A stretch of 64,000 nucleotides of DNA, taken from NCBI GenBank assembly GCA_942486035.1, contig CALNXK010000016.1, forward strand, positions 4,454,001-4,518,000, in the 5' to 3' direction. The DNA comes from Porites lobata (lineage: Eukaryota > Cnidaria > Anthozoa > Scleractinia > Poritidae). Shown piece after piece: positions 1-11,290 of the stretch. The notes under the pieces were generated by a model. It was not told the origin of the DNA. It was given only the letters and a program-made list of their open reading frames with translations, and did not search any database. Numbering within the stretch: position 1 is the stretch's first letter; each line of letters opens with the position of its first letter. A program made the translations under genes and the position numbers.

Positions 1-338
1 AATCCCTTCTTCTATAACATGGATACCTCCTGAATGACAAAATGTGGACACTTGACACTAATCTTTTGATGCCTTTTTTATAAGAAGGGTTGATTGTACT
101 ATGATATTACAGAAGACACGATAGCCACCCCCCATAAAAGGATAACTCCTTGGAAAATTTCAGTTATGTTTTAACGTAAAACACTGCCTTTAGGGACCCT
201 TTTTCCCACTGAAATTTCCAATGATCTGTCTTGAGAAGAATATAGCTATTTTGTGGAACCACACATCACTTCTTTACTTCATAGCTTGTTTTGACAAGTG
301 TTGAGATGAAGTTCTGGTTGTTTTCTTCATCAATACAG

Positions 339-3300
339 GCTCATTATTCTACTGGAGCTGTTGCTAGTTCATTTACATCCACAGCTCAAGTTCCTGTTAC
401 ACAACAGGAGGCAGGTATGAAAAGCCCTGCATTGGAACAACTACAGCAACTGTATATGTTGTAGTTAACTTTCTATCTCAAGTAATTTTTTTGTTGTTGT
501 TTTAACTTCATTAGCATACATCACCATACCCAAAAACAAAAGAAAAACAAAATTAATATTACCTGAGATAAGAAATTGACTACAACATATATATATTTAG
601 GTGTTGATTGCTAGGAATCAAAATAATGCTTCTTGATTCCTGTCTCTTTCAATTTTTTGAAATCAAAATTCTTTTAGTTTAAATCTGTCCACCAGATACT
701 GATGTTCAATAGGTGAGAGGACCAAACTGCAATGGAGTTCCCCTTGTTACCCCTTTGTTCCCAGCAAGAACTCTTCCATTGATGTTATTAAATGAAATTA
801 ATCCATTTAATATCAATTTTGTGGTTTGTTCTTTTAAGCTGTTATTGATCAGGATGTTGTCAGGTACCGAGAAGTTAAGAAGAAAGGTTAGTAGTCTTTC
901 ACTTTGTGCAGAAGTGTTGCACAGTTATGTAACTTCCTTGTATAACCCTAAGTTATACAAATATTTTCTGAAAAGCAAAGAAATGCAAGGTATTATGTTT
1001 GAAATAATACTTTTTGAGCAAAAATGTGCACAGAAAACAGTCCACATAATTGGGGTAATGTGATACTCTGGACCCAGTTCCTGAAGGGCCGTCTTAGCAC
1101 TAATCAAGGATTCAAATTGTGTTCCACTTTCTGTATTTACCTACCTATGCGTTGCTTAGAGTAACATTTTGTATTGTCATTACTGTATCTCAGAGTAAAG
1201 GCTCAACAGCATTTTGTAAGCTTAAGTTCCAAGTTCTTAGACAAGAAAACCATGCTTAAAGTTTGGATTAATCTTAGATTAAACTTAACCATCTCTCGAT
1301 GAAGCGGCCCCAGTACTTTAAAGCACTGTAATGTTCTGCAAAACAAGAAAAGGATACAAAATTGGTTTTGCTGTTTGTGAAATGATTTCATTTAAAGTCC
1401 TTTTGAGGAGAGGCTAGGCAACAGGAATTTTGATTGGCACATTTCACTTGCCAGGCCTAAAAATTATGTTTCCTGTTCAGGTTATGTGAGATTGCAAACC
1501 AGTCATGGTGACTTGAACTTGGAGCTTCACTGCGAAATGGTAAGAGATTAGTGTCACACTTCTATATTATATTACTGGCTCTGCAAGCGGGCAAGGTGAC
1601 ATGAATTTTTCTGTTCTGATTATCTACATGCACAAAGTTGCCTCAGGAATGCCTTCTACTATTTAAGTAGAGCATTAATTTCCCCAACCGCAATTTCCAT
1701 CATTTTGGCTCCAAATTCTTGATACTTTTTTGATGTTCTTGACACCTAAGAAAGGTGAGAATTTTATCTGGGTGGAGATCTGCCAGAATCAGTGAAACTG
1801 TAAAGAAGCTTCAAAGTGGTGCTAGATATCTTTGCTTGACCCCCTTCGTAGGTTTAGGGAAAGTACCACGTGACAAACAAAGTTCATGGTAATTTCCAAG
1901 ACCTTAATTTCATGGAGCATTAATTTCCTGTAATAAGGTAAATATCTCTATTGGTCATGATTAGATTAAATCCTTTACCAAGCTTGCTCCATTCAGTAGC
2001 TAGATATTGTAAAAAAAATCCTCATCAACCATTGGAATTCGGTCTAGATAGAGGCTCCTTACAACAAACTACAGTCATTTGACAATGTTGACTGATACCT
2101 TGGTTGACACCCCTATGAGACCCAAGATCCACAAAGTGTTGGTAAAACTGTTTAAAAGATGTGTTGGCAGTTTTTATTTGCCTTGTCTAGGTTTCCAAAA
2201 CATGTGAGAATTTTATCAAGCTTTGCAGTAGAGGCTACTATGACAACACAAGTGAGTCAGTTTAAAATGTAATGATTTTATCATTACTACTATTAGCAGT
2301 AGTAGTAGTAGTAGTAGTGGTAGTAGTAGTAGTATTTGATTTGTTTGTTTTTAAAGAACACTGCTTATGATTTGATCTAATATTGTTTTCTTTTTTTCTG
2401 TTTTAGTTTTTCATCGATCCATCAGGAATTTTATGGTAAGTACAGAGCTAAGTCACATACATGTAGTTGATCAACGAGTAATGGGTCTTGAGCAAAGGCG
2501 CCAGTAAAGTTAGAGCATTTGATTGAGAATACATGGAATAAATGCTAAAACTCATTTGTTTTCTCCTTCATTGCTTGATAAAAATCCTGAAATTTGGTGG
2601 ATTTCAATAGGTAAGGTGAATGTAGCACTCCAATGGTCCAAAAATTTGGGATTGAAGAGATTTGTCACAAATATCTGCCTATCAATTGAACACACCCTTA
2701 AGTGATGATTGGGTATACCCGGGTTGCAGATGTAATCTAGCCCTGATTAGTAACATGTGTAAGCAACAGCGATATTTTCGTTCTGGTTCCCCAATGGACT
2801 CAACAATTATCGGAAATGTGTTTTGAGTTTCCCTTCAACCTGATTGGCAAATTGACTGTCACTTTTTCAACAGGCCAATCATGGTGTGTACTCAAATCAT
2901 GGTACACAGGTGGAGGCCAAGAACAAATATTTCAGTGCCGTTTAGTTCTGTCTGTGGTGCCAGTTAGATTGGTTGGTCCCCAGTCATCACTTGCCCTTGT
3001 GACTTACTTAACCTGTCTGTCATCAGTGAATCTCAAAAAGAGAACTTGTATTAAGGCTTTTAGCTACTAGCCTATTTAAAGGGAGTGGGAATGTGCATTC
3101 TTGTACAATCTGTGAAATTGCATTCCTGGTAGGTGGCCCTTGAAAATCGAATATGGTCCTTGAAAAGTCCTTTAAAGTGGTTGCAATTTTTTGTATGAAC
3201 CTGTGAAGTCTAATTTCCCTTTACTCACAGTTTTGAATATAGTATAGAGTTGAACACAGTATATTTACCCTTATTCAATGTTTCCTGTCTGTTGTCGGTA

Positions 3301-6300
3301 GATTCAAGGTGGGGATCCAACTGGTACTGGAACAGGTACAGATAAAGAATTTCCCGGATTTATGCATTGTGGGATGAGTTTGCAATAATACGTTAAGAGT
3401 GCATGTATTATATGGAAATAGTAATGTTGTTGTTGCACCTGTTCCGGTTTGTTTGTAAGCAGCCCACCCACACTGGCCTGCTTTTATTCTAGAAAGATAT
3501 CAGCGCTGGAGATTGCAGCTGTTGTCTTTTAGAATTCCACTGTCACCCATCCTTGGAATGAGCGCAAACATCCTTGCAGCCTTCTATATAGTCTTCTACA
3601 CAGCCATTTTGTGTCCTCACGCAACGCTCCTGCCCACAAGCGGTTCGTTTTTCGTTTCCACAGAGAACAGTTGTAGCAGACTACCTTCTCACAGCAATAT
3701 TTAAGAAATAATATGACAATAATGTTGATATATGTAATGATTAATGGAACGAGATCAGAGGTGCTTCTTTGTCTGTTCCTTAAGTGATCTAATACCAACG
3801 CCAGTGTAGAGTTTTTAGCCTTTTTTCTGGTGGTGAGATATCTGTGGAGCAAATTAATTTGTTCATTGACTAGTGTTTTCTTGTGTGTTTTCAGGAGGGG
3901 AATCAGCGTGGGGTGCACCGTTTAAGGATGAATTCAAACCAAACCTTATACATCAAGGTGGGTGACAGAATAACGGTCGTGCTGTGTACTTTATTACTTC
4001 TTTGTCTTAAAATACTTGCCAAGTGTGACATTAGGTCTTTGCTGTAGGTGGACTTCACCTCTCAGTTTCATTGTTAGCCTTAGAAGACAGTCGCATTTCG
4101 CGATGCCACCACTGGTTTCCCCGCGAAATGACGTCTGAGAAACGAACGCAGAAATTCCAAACTGATGACGCTTGTTGACCACCCAGATCTGGGTAGTGGT
4201 TCTGATTGGTTGAAGCAAATTTCCAACCAATCAGAAGCACCATCCATCATCAGTATAGAATTTCAGCGCTCATTTCTTAGACGTCATTTCACGAGGAAAC
4301 TCCTTAGGGATGGCGTCGCGAAATGTCGGCTGTTTTCTCAGGCTGTGTTAGTGGGTGCATCTCTATCATTTTTTCTTGCGGTTTGTATCCCAAATTAAGA
4401 AAATTCAAGTTTGACGTTTTAAGACGCCTGCATTGTCTAACAACATATCTGAATCTGAAACGATTAGAACAGTACAGAATCTATTAATTTTTTCTTCAGG
4501 CAGAGGAATTTTGAGTATGGCAAATTCAGGACCAAACACAAATAAATCACAATTGTAAGTGTTTTCTAAAAATCTGCATGCGCTTGTAATTAGTCTCCAG
4601 TTGTTGTGTCGTTGTGACCCACGATGACTCACGGCAGTTGGAGACTGGATACTTGTTGGCAGTCGGTACTCCCTTTATTGGAGTCACTAGACTGCTGACA
4701 GTTGTTGAGAGCAAGTCGATAGAGCAAGGAAATCTTGAGGGCCCGAAATCGTGAATGACGTATAAAAATATAGAATGCAGTAATTTTGTTTTATGTTCTT
4801 GATGACATATCTTAGGCGTTCGTCACGCAATCATTCCTCCCCTACGAGGGGAAGGAACGCGTGACGAACCCCTAAGAAAGTCTGCGTGGGAGGCTATTGA
4901 TGACATAGCTAAAAACACCCTAGAAGCGAGGTTATCCTTGTCTATAAAGCGTCCTAATCCATTCACTGTAAAATTGATAATGTGATCTGTTTACTTGTAG
5001 CTTCATTACGTTTCGCTCTTGTCGCCATTTGGATGAAAAGCATTCCGTGTTTGGCAGGTAACATTTTTGATACACATTGTTGTGCTCATTTGTACATGAA
5101 GGAACTTTTCAGGACGAGTATTGTAAATTGTTCAGTGGCGGATCCAGACCTTCAGATAAGGTGGGGGAGGGGGGCGGTCTCCAAAAAATTTTTTTTCGGC
5201 CCTTCGGGCCTCAGTTTGGTCTAAAAGTAAGGGAAAGGCGGGGCCCCCGGCCCCCAGCCCCATCCCCTTGATCCGCCTCTGTTGTCTTATTTTGTTTGTG
5301 AACACTATTGCTTAGTTTGCCGGAAAAAAAAAAAAAACAAAAGAAAAAGAAGATGTCAAACCTTTTAACATTGAATTTTATTGGCAGATTGGTGGGTGGC
5401 CATGAAACTTTGAACGCTATGGAAAGAGTTGAATGCGACGAAAAAGATCGACCAAAGGTTAACGCATACCGAATTCAGTTCAATTCTTCTTTATTTAGAT
5501 AAAATAATATAACCTCGGACATCATTTACTCTCGTTGTAACTCGTCTATGCTTAAAAGTTGTTTTATAACTGTTTTTTAGGAGGTGATAAAGCTGATCAA
5601 GGCAGTTGTGTTTGTGAATCCGTTTGAAGAAGTGGACGCAATTGTAAGTACATGTAGTCTTGTTTCATATTGGTTTCGCATTACCTCGTCTCCTCGAATT
5701 TAAAAATTCCTTTTGAAATTCTTTTTTCCTTCCTACCTTCCCCTTCATTTTCAAAATAATATGTATGAATTGAAATTACCGTATTTATTTTAATAAGCGC
5801 CCAACCTCAAATTAGCGCCCACTTCGAATAAGTGCCAATCCTAAAGGCAGAAAAAGTTAATAAGCGCCCAGCCTCGAATAAACGCTCAAAGGCAACGATC
5901 CTCTTTTTCTTTTCCATAATTATTGATAAAGTCCTTTAGAATTCAACTCTCGCCAAGATTTGACGAAATGAACGAGATGAAATGAGCGCGATAAAGTTTG
6001 AAGTGGCGCGAACACACTTTTTAAGTGACGTTTTCGTGGCCGTCGTTGTTCCTTAAGCTCCCTATTGACAAGATGCTGTGGAATACTGTTAGCAGGCTGT
6101 TGAATCTTTTTCGTTGAGAAATTATTTTTCAGCATCTAGAGAATACAGGCATCCCAGACCTCCTATATTTTCTATCAAGAGCCCTTGTTTCTATTTATCC
6201 TATAATTTGTATAGGATCCTATAAAGAGCCTATATTTCAAGAAATCCTCCTATATTTCCTATAAATAGGACATATTCTGATATCTGCATTTTGCACTGTG

Positions 6301-8363
6301 AAGCAATTTTGTTGTGAATTAACAAAATCAAAATTCTTTAGTATTTTTTTAATTTTCTTGATTTTTTTTTTTTTGATTTTTTTTTCCTATAAAGAGCCTA
6401 TGTTTTGGCAGAAAATTCCTACATTTTCCTACATTTTGAACTTGAACAGCCTATTTTACATATCAGAATTTCCAAAACCTGGCTGGGATGTCTGAGAATA
6501 GATGTAGAATTAATGCCTGAGTTGTAAAGTTAATACCCGAGTTTTGGTAGCCTGAGTAGTAGGCGCTTGGAAGTAATGGGCGCAAGAAAGAACGGGGCGC
6601 GCGAGGGAGACACTCCTCTTGCGCCCATTACTTCCAAGCGCCTGCTTAAACTACGCCGGCTGGAGTTTTAGTTGCTGGGTGTTTTCTTTTCGCGCCCTAG
6701 AAATTTCCTGGAAAGCCCCAGAATTCCCCATCGTTTCCTCGAAGTACGAACTCTGTTTCAACTTTGTCCAGTCATGTACTTCATTCAGCTGATCTGTGTG
6801 TTGATTTTTTTTTTAGCTCGAAAAAGAGCGCGAGAAACAGGAAGAAGAACAGAAACGACAGGTAACACACCTAATCGGTTTTATTTCTGTTTTCTTTTAC
6901 ATGAATAAGGGTATATTAACAGACAACACCGGCAGCAGTGGAAATCGTTTATCCTTTGCTCAAGGGCAGCCAAAAATTCAGTTTTCTTTGATACTGACAA
7001 ACAAACAGAATTAGATGAAGTACTGAAGAGGTTTTATTTGAATGCTTACACCCCTTGCCACTTTCCCCTTTATGACAACGTTAAATGCCCGTAAATGAAA
7101 ATACAGACTTGTGAAGCCAGGAAGCCATGTCATGTGATCGGAAGTCAACATCTAAACAAGGTGAGATTATTTTCGCGTAGACTGCAAACAGTCCGTATTT
7201 TTACGTAGGTCGAGAACGCAAGAGAACAAAAGTCCAGGAGCGAGGCCGCGAGGGTGGAAACAAAGTGTGAGGCTTTTGCGCCTCGTGCAAAAATCTCGCG
7301 AGCGCGCCTTGAACAACAGATTTCGAAAAAAAAAAGCGACTGTTATGCAGTCTAAAATCCTCGAAAACTCCTCGCGTGACACTTTTGACGGTTTCGTCTT
7401 CAGGATGAAGAGGCAAGAAAGAAGAAAGCGGCGGCCACGCCGGCAGAAGCACCCAAAGTTTATCGGTCAGGAGTCGGAAAGTACATTCCAAACAAACCTG
7501 CTTCAAGGTATCACTCGTTTACCAAACCGATACGTTGTCAATTATCTCAACTTATTATTAGTTTTCCTAGGAATTGGATCTGAGTATTTTTGGAGATTTT
7601 AAGAGAAGTCCCCTTAATTATCGTCCTTTTGGTAACGACTGATTCAGTGGTGTTTTGAGATCTTCAAGTATAGTAAAGGACTCACTCATCCAGGCCCTAA
7701 TAAAAGAGGGGGGCCTGGTCTCAAAGATAATTTTTCTCAGCCCTGTGGGCTTCAATTTGGCCTAAAAATAAAGAGGAACTCCCGTGCCCCTCCTCCTAGA
7801 TCCAACAGTGTGATTGAAGTAAGCCCGTATTTAAAGGCCTTTCTGGCCTTGACACGCCAGGAGGTATAGTGCTCCCCAGGAGTTTGTCGCTCACCTTTTG
7901 CCCAGTACTGGTTCTTGAATCCTCGACTGCAAAAGAGGATTTTGAATCCAAACTTGTAGGCTTCTCTCAAACGTTCTGTAATAACAGATCTGCTTGAATA
8001 GGAGTTAGGTCCCCGCCGTAGAACGAGATTTAAGAAAGGTCGCTTGAATAGAGGCCTTGGTTTTTAAGAATAACTAAGGCTCTTTTATTAGCCTACTTGT
8101 AATCAGGCCTCGTTTTGTTGGAGCCAGTGGCAAGTGTGGCTAGGTTGTTTAAAGTGTTTAATCAGAGCATTTATCAAACCGCTTCAACACTTACATTCTA
8201 ACCGATCGAAAACGGCGATGCCTTTAGAATACAAAATCTTGTTTATGCTTTTTTGTTTTATTTTCTCAAAATTAGGGACGCTGATATCGCTGAGCTCGCC
8301 CCGCAAACGAGTAAGAAGAAAATCAAGACTTCTGGTGGGTTCAAAGACTTCAGTTCATGGTGA
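339..8363 (+). CDS. PPIL2: PPIL2, cyclophilin-like spliceosomal protein (3' part of gene)
   Basis: Fourteen exons were read by splice sites and continuous phase: 339-414, 839-886, 1481-1539, 2191-2251, 2407-2435, 3302-3335, 3895-3957, 4500-4554, 5001-5057, 5388-5457, 5581-5643, 6817-6861, 7404-7507, 8276-8363 (TGA 8361-8363). They total 852 nt, or 283 residues. The first exon reads AHYSTGAVASSFTSTA, the conserved linker after the U-box. The cyclophilin domain follows (GYVRLQTSHGDLNLEL, FHRSIRNFMIQGGDPTGTG, GILSMANSGPN, SQFFITFRSC, FGRLVGGHETL), then a charged helix (LEKEREKQEEEQKRQ) and the family C-terminus GGFKDFSSW. The U-box and start codon lie left of the window. PPIL2 is a nuclear U-box E3/cyclophilin of the spliceosome (family knowledge). 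The PPIase arginine (FHR) is kept, but the cyclophilin A Trp121 position is His (CRHLDEKH). A poly(A) signal may be AATAAA at 8881-8886. Identity is firm because intron positions and motifs all agree. Confidence 0.94.
459..586. mobile_element. MITE copy 1 (TATCTCAGGTAATTTTT family)
   Basis: A 128-bp element in a PPIL2 intron. It has ~22-bp imperfect terminal inverted repeats (arms 459-480 and 564-586) and an internal block containing TTCATTAGCATACAT. Related copies lie at 26996-27121 and 52583-52712. It is too small to encode anything and is best called a non-autonomous DNA transposon. The superfamily is not determined. Confidence 0.75.
2298..2333. repeat. (AGT)n microsatellite
   Basis: About twelve AGT triplets with one interruption (GGT), in the PPIL2 intron upstream of the 2407-2435 exon. 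Confidence 0.9.
4076..4344. mobile_element. Foldback MITE with nested hairpin
   Basis: A ~270-bp element in a PPIL2 intron. The left end runs from AGCCT through GCATTTCGCGATGCC. The right end is its inverted partner (GGCGTCGCGAAATG through AGGCT). Inside is a second perfect stem, TCTGATTGGTT / AACCAATCAGA (about 4200-4233). This nested palindrome is typical of foldback-type non-autonomous DNA transposons. The open frames in it have no recognised product. Confidence 0.75.
4811..4895. repeat. Palindromic interspersed repeat, copy A
   Basis: Arms CTTAGGCGTTCGTCACGC (4811-4828) and GCGTGACGAACCCCTAAG (4859-4876) pair around a C/G-rich loop. They are followed by a tail containing CTGCGTGGGAGGCTA. 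The tail recurs at 13149-13180. A related segment with CACGCAACGCTCCT occurs at about 3618-3632. Confidence 0.7.
5133..5281. mobile_element. Short DNA transposon (MITE) with CAGTGGCGGATC ends
   Basis: A ~149-bp GC-rich element in a PPIL2 intron. It starts CAGTGGCGGATC and ends GATCCGCCTCTG, giving 12-bp inverted termini with one mismatch. The CAG start recalls hAT-type ends, but I could not find a clean 8-bp target duplication, so the superfamily is a guess. A decayed relative is at 7688-7804. Confidence 0.65.
5778..5895. repeat. AATAAGCGCCC interspersed repeat
   Basis: This intronic stretch repeats AATAAGCGCCCA-like phrases three to four times (AATAAGCGCCCAACC, TTAGCGCCCACTT, AATAAGTGCCAA, AATAAGCGCCCAGCC, AATAAACGCTC). 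It is a degenerate short-period repeat or a piece of a MITE. Nothing coding is visible. Confidence 0.6.
6148..6493. repeat. CCTATA-rich element with weak inverted ends
   Basis: A stretch full of CCTATAAAGAGCCTAT and CCTATATTTC variants. It is bounded by GGCATCCCAGAC at the left and the approximate inverse GCTGGGATGTCTG at the right. It is probably an old non-autonomous element, because the ends pair over only 9-10 bp. Confidence 0.45.
6561..6645. repeat. Long perfect-type hairpin (foldback element)
   Basis: Arms of roughly 27 nt, starting AGGCGCTTGGAAGTAATGGG and closing with its inverse up to AAGCGCCTGC, around a ~23-nt GC-rich loop. It lies in the intron before the PPIL2 exon at 6817. Confidence 0.75.
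7688..7804. repeat. Decayed relative of the 5133-5281 element
   Basis: It shares the succession CCAGGCCC, GGTCTC-AAAGA, TTTTTCTCAGCCCTGTGGGCTTCA and TTTGGCCTAAAA with the element at 5133-5281, but its ends have eroded. It lies in the last PPIL2 intron. Confidence 0.55.
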
Positions 8364-9904
8364 CGTGAAAGTGAGAATTCCCGGGGAAAACCAGGGTGGC
8401 AACGACTTTCTGGATTGGTTCTGTTAAAGTTGACTTTACCGTTTTCTATCCACTCACTGAATGCTCGGTCAACAAGCCACCCGGTATTAACCAAGGGGAT
8501 AAGGAGGTCTTATTGGTCAGAACTGTCAGGACACTTTACGTGCTAATCGATCCAAGGGAATGGAATCTGGTGTGAGACCCAATCTAGCACTGCATAGCCT
8601 TGTTCACGTGACACGTGACTTGAAGTGATTCATAGGAAACTTATCCAACATGAGAGCGCTATAACAGTTTGTATTGTAAAAAAGACAGCTACTTTGTACA
8701 GAATGGTGATTCCAGTAGATTAGGCTATAGTAGAAGGAATTATTTCCCCTTCTCGTGACCAAGCTTGGAGACTGATAGGCAAGGGCTTGTCGCTATAGCA
8801 ACTTCCGGCCACGAGACCGGTCACTCGTACTCACTCGTATTCGTTATTCGAGTCTAAATCGTCACGGCAATTGTCCCAAAAATAAAAATAAGGAAACGGT
8901 GTCTCTCGAATATTTCAAGAGAAGAAGAAGCGGGTAACGTTCTAGAATACGACTACGAATACGTGCCTAGAATACGATTGCGAAGCGATCAAAGAAACCC
9001 TTATTGGTATTCATACCATTGTAAACACCTGTTACTGTAACGCAGTCCTCTTACAACTTGGAACGTGACTTGTAGAACCACTAGTCTACATTTAGCAGAA
9101 GGGACTCAAACAAGAGCGGCAAACCTTTTAATTTCATACAGTAACTTAAGGAAATCATTATTTAGCGGTGAAGTTTTTAACTCGGAAAACTGCTTTTCCT
9201 TTTTAATACTTTTTTTTTTTCGTTATCGTACAAATCATTTCGTGACCTAGCGGCGAAAGTGTACATTATAATTTATTACAACAAAATGTAAATTTCAGCA
9301 GTCAGGCCAAGGTTTCACTTAAACTCAAGATTTTTTGACAACAAAAAATTTTAAATTTCAGGTGGTACAGCACCAGGCTCGGGGAAAATATTTTCTGCAG
9401 CTTAAATATAAACCTAATTTAATATGGTGGCTTAAAATAAGTCATCCGATTCGTAATTCATCAAAATTAAACCATGTTTAGTGTTGCGTGCAAAAATATA
9501 GTTTTGAGCTTTTTATTAGTGGACTTCTTATTTCCCGAATCACGCACCGAATATCACGCGGAAAAAATAGGAAAACGAAACGTACGAAGAACTACTGAAA
9601 AAGAAATTAAAGTGAAATTAATATTTCAGTAGTTTTTTTGGTCAACTGCGTATGAGTTTTTAAAGAGGTAAGTGGTAAAATTTGGCTTTTTTGTAAACGG
9701 CCAATTTTTATGCTTGCGTGCTCGAGAACGGCATGCCGGTCTCGTGAAATTTAAGTGACATATTTAACCTGTGCTAAAAATTGTCTTTTTAATGTAAATT
9801 GTCGGTTGACATTTCATATACGATTAAGATATTAACAAAAGAAACACGAGCGTGTCGACCAGTTTGGATTTTCGTGGATAGCAGCAACTTTGAATCTATA
9901 AGAA
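8364..9904. other. Intergenic: PPIL2 3' flank and KCTD upstream region
   Basis: No supported coding sequence. It contains the presumed PPIL2 3'UTR (AATAAA at 8881-8886), AT-rich DNA, and a hairpin ACTACTGAAA / TTTCAGTAGT at 9591-9633. The last ~100 bp read as a plausible 5'UTR for the first candidate KCTD start at 9905. Confidence 0.6.
9591..9633. repeat. Short hairpin
   Basis: A ten-base perfect inverted repeat ACTACTGAAA (9591-9600) and TTTCAGTAGT (9624-9633) with a 23-nt AT-rich loop. It could be a MITE remnant. No T-run terminator or gene context supports a regulatory role. Confidence 0.5.
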
Positions 9905-9916
9905 ATGGCTCAAAAA
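9905..9916 (+). other. Candidate alternative first coding exon of KCTD gene (A)
   Basis: ATG GCT CAA AAA is followed directly by a consensus donor GTAAGT (9917-9922). Its phase 0 matches the acceptor at 14910-14911, giving a protein starting MAQK-LPNIVHLNVGG. The donor is the stronger of the two candidates. The resulting intron would be about 5 kb. No TATA box is evident nearby. Confidence 0.45.
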
Positions 9917-10697
9917 GTAAGTATTTATAAACCTTAAGATCACTGCTAAAATGACTGAATTTGTCTGTGTAGACGGCGAAAAATTGCTGTGGTGTAATTT
10001 TATTTTCAAACAAAATCCTACCAGGAGTGTTCCACTGGTAGCAACAATAACATTGCCTAACCTGCGATCAGGCGCTCCTTCTTCCCTTTCCCCTAAAAAC
10101 AGAAACCCCTCCTCGCAGGTTATAACATTGCCTAGCCTTAAAACCAAGTTTGTTTTCCCTTGAAGTTTATTGTAAGAAAAAAGTTCTTTGGCTTCGTGAA
10201 TTCTGAAAGGGAACTGATATGAATTATACTTAACTATCTTGAGTCCGAAATTTGTTTGGAAATTTTAACAAACCGTTGTTTTTGTTGATAACTCAAAATA
10301 CAACTGAAACGCATTACGTTCGATTACTGTAAACTTGTTTGTGAAGTTAACGATTCTTGGAGGTTTTGCACTATAGTGCGGCAAAGCGTTGCCGCTGTAG
10401 ATCATTCTTTTCAAGCCATTGTGCAGTCGTTTTTCTGAATAACCGTTGTACATTCTGTAAAAGTGGCGGAACATATGATGCTTAGATTAAGTTTTTGGAG
10501 TACAGTTAAACGTGCATTTAGCGGTCACCCTGTGGTTTTCCCAATTTTCGCGATTTTAGGCACATTTACAATCTTGGACAAAATGGATGGAAAATTAACA
10601 CCATCCTCTCTACCCGCGTCTTCGAAATCAAGCTGGGAAAATGGCATATTTTAGTCTTCGCTCCGCTTCATCCTCGATTTCGAGAGAAATTATTCTG

Positions 10698-11290
10698 TCC
10701 AAGATTATAGGGCCATCTGGCTTTTAAGAAAATTATACCCAGGTTGTAATTCCTCTTTCCTCTTCAATAAGCCTCTCCGGGTGTAAACTTTCTCTATTTT
10801 TCCTTTAGTTTAAGATCCACGATTATATGACTACTTAGTTTTTGGGAAAATTATACCCGGGTTGTAATTACTGCCTCCCTTTAATAAGCCTCTCCGGGTG
10901 TAAACTCCCTCTATTTTTCCTTTTGTTTAAGGTCCAAGATTGCATTACTACTGAGCTTTAAAGAAATTTATACCCTGGTTGTAATTCCCCCTCCTCTTTA
11001 ATAAGCCTCTCCGGGTGTAAACTCCCTCTATTTGTCCTTTTGTTTAGGATCCAAAATTATATGACTACTTGGCTTTTAAGAAAATTATACCCGGGTTGTA
11101 ATTACCCCCTCCCTTTAATAAGCGTCTCTGGGTGTAAACTCCCTCTATTTTCCCTTTTGTTTAAGATCCAAGATTATATGACTACAGATGTACTTAGCTT
11201 TTAAAAAAATTATACCCGGGTTGTAATTAGCCCCTCCTCTTTACTAAGCCTCTCCGGGTGTTAACTCCCTCTATTTTCCCTCTGACTTAA
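10698..11290. repeat. Tandem array, ~117-bp unit x 5
   Basis: Units start with TCCA(A/C)GATTAT-like sequence at 10698, 10816, 10933, 11050 and 11167 (spacings 118, 117, 117, 117). Each contains AATTATACCCGGGTTGTAAT and then AAGCCTCTCCGGGTGTAAAC. Copies differ by a few bases and small indels; unit 5 has a short insertion (CAGATGTA). The array lies between the two candidate first exons of the KCTD gene. Confidence 0.93.

Noticed and set aside
3529..3918. 129-codon minus-strand open frame
   Set aside because: It overlaps a real PPIL2 exon on the other strand and repeat sequence, and no domain is visible.
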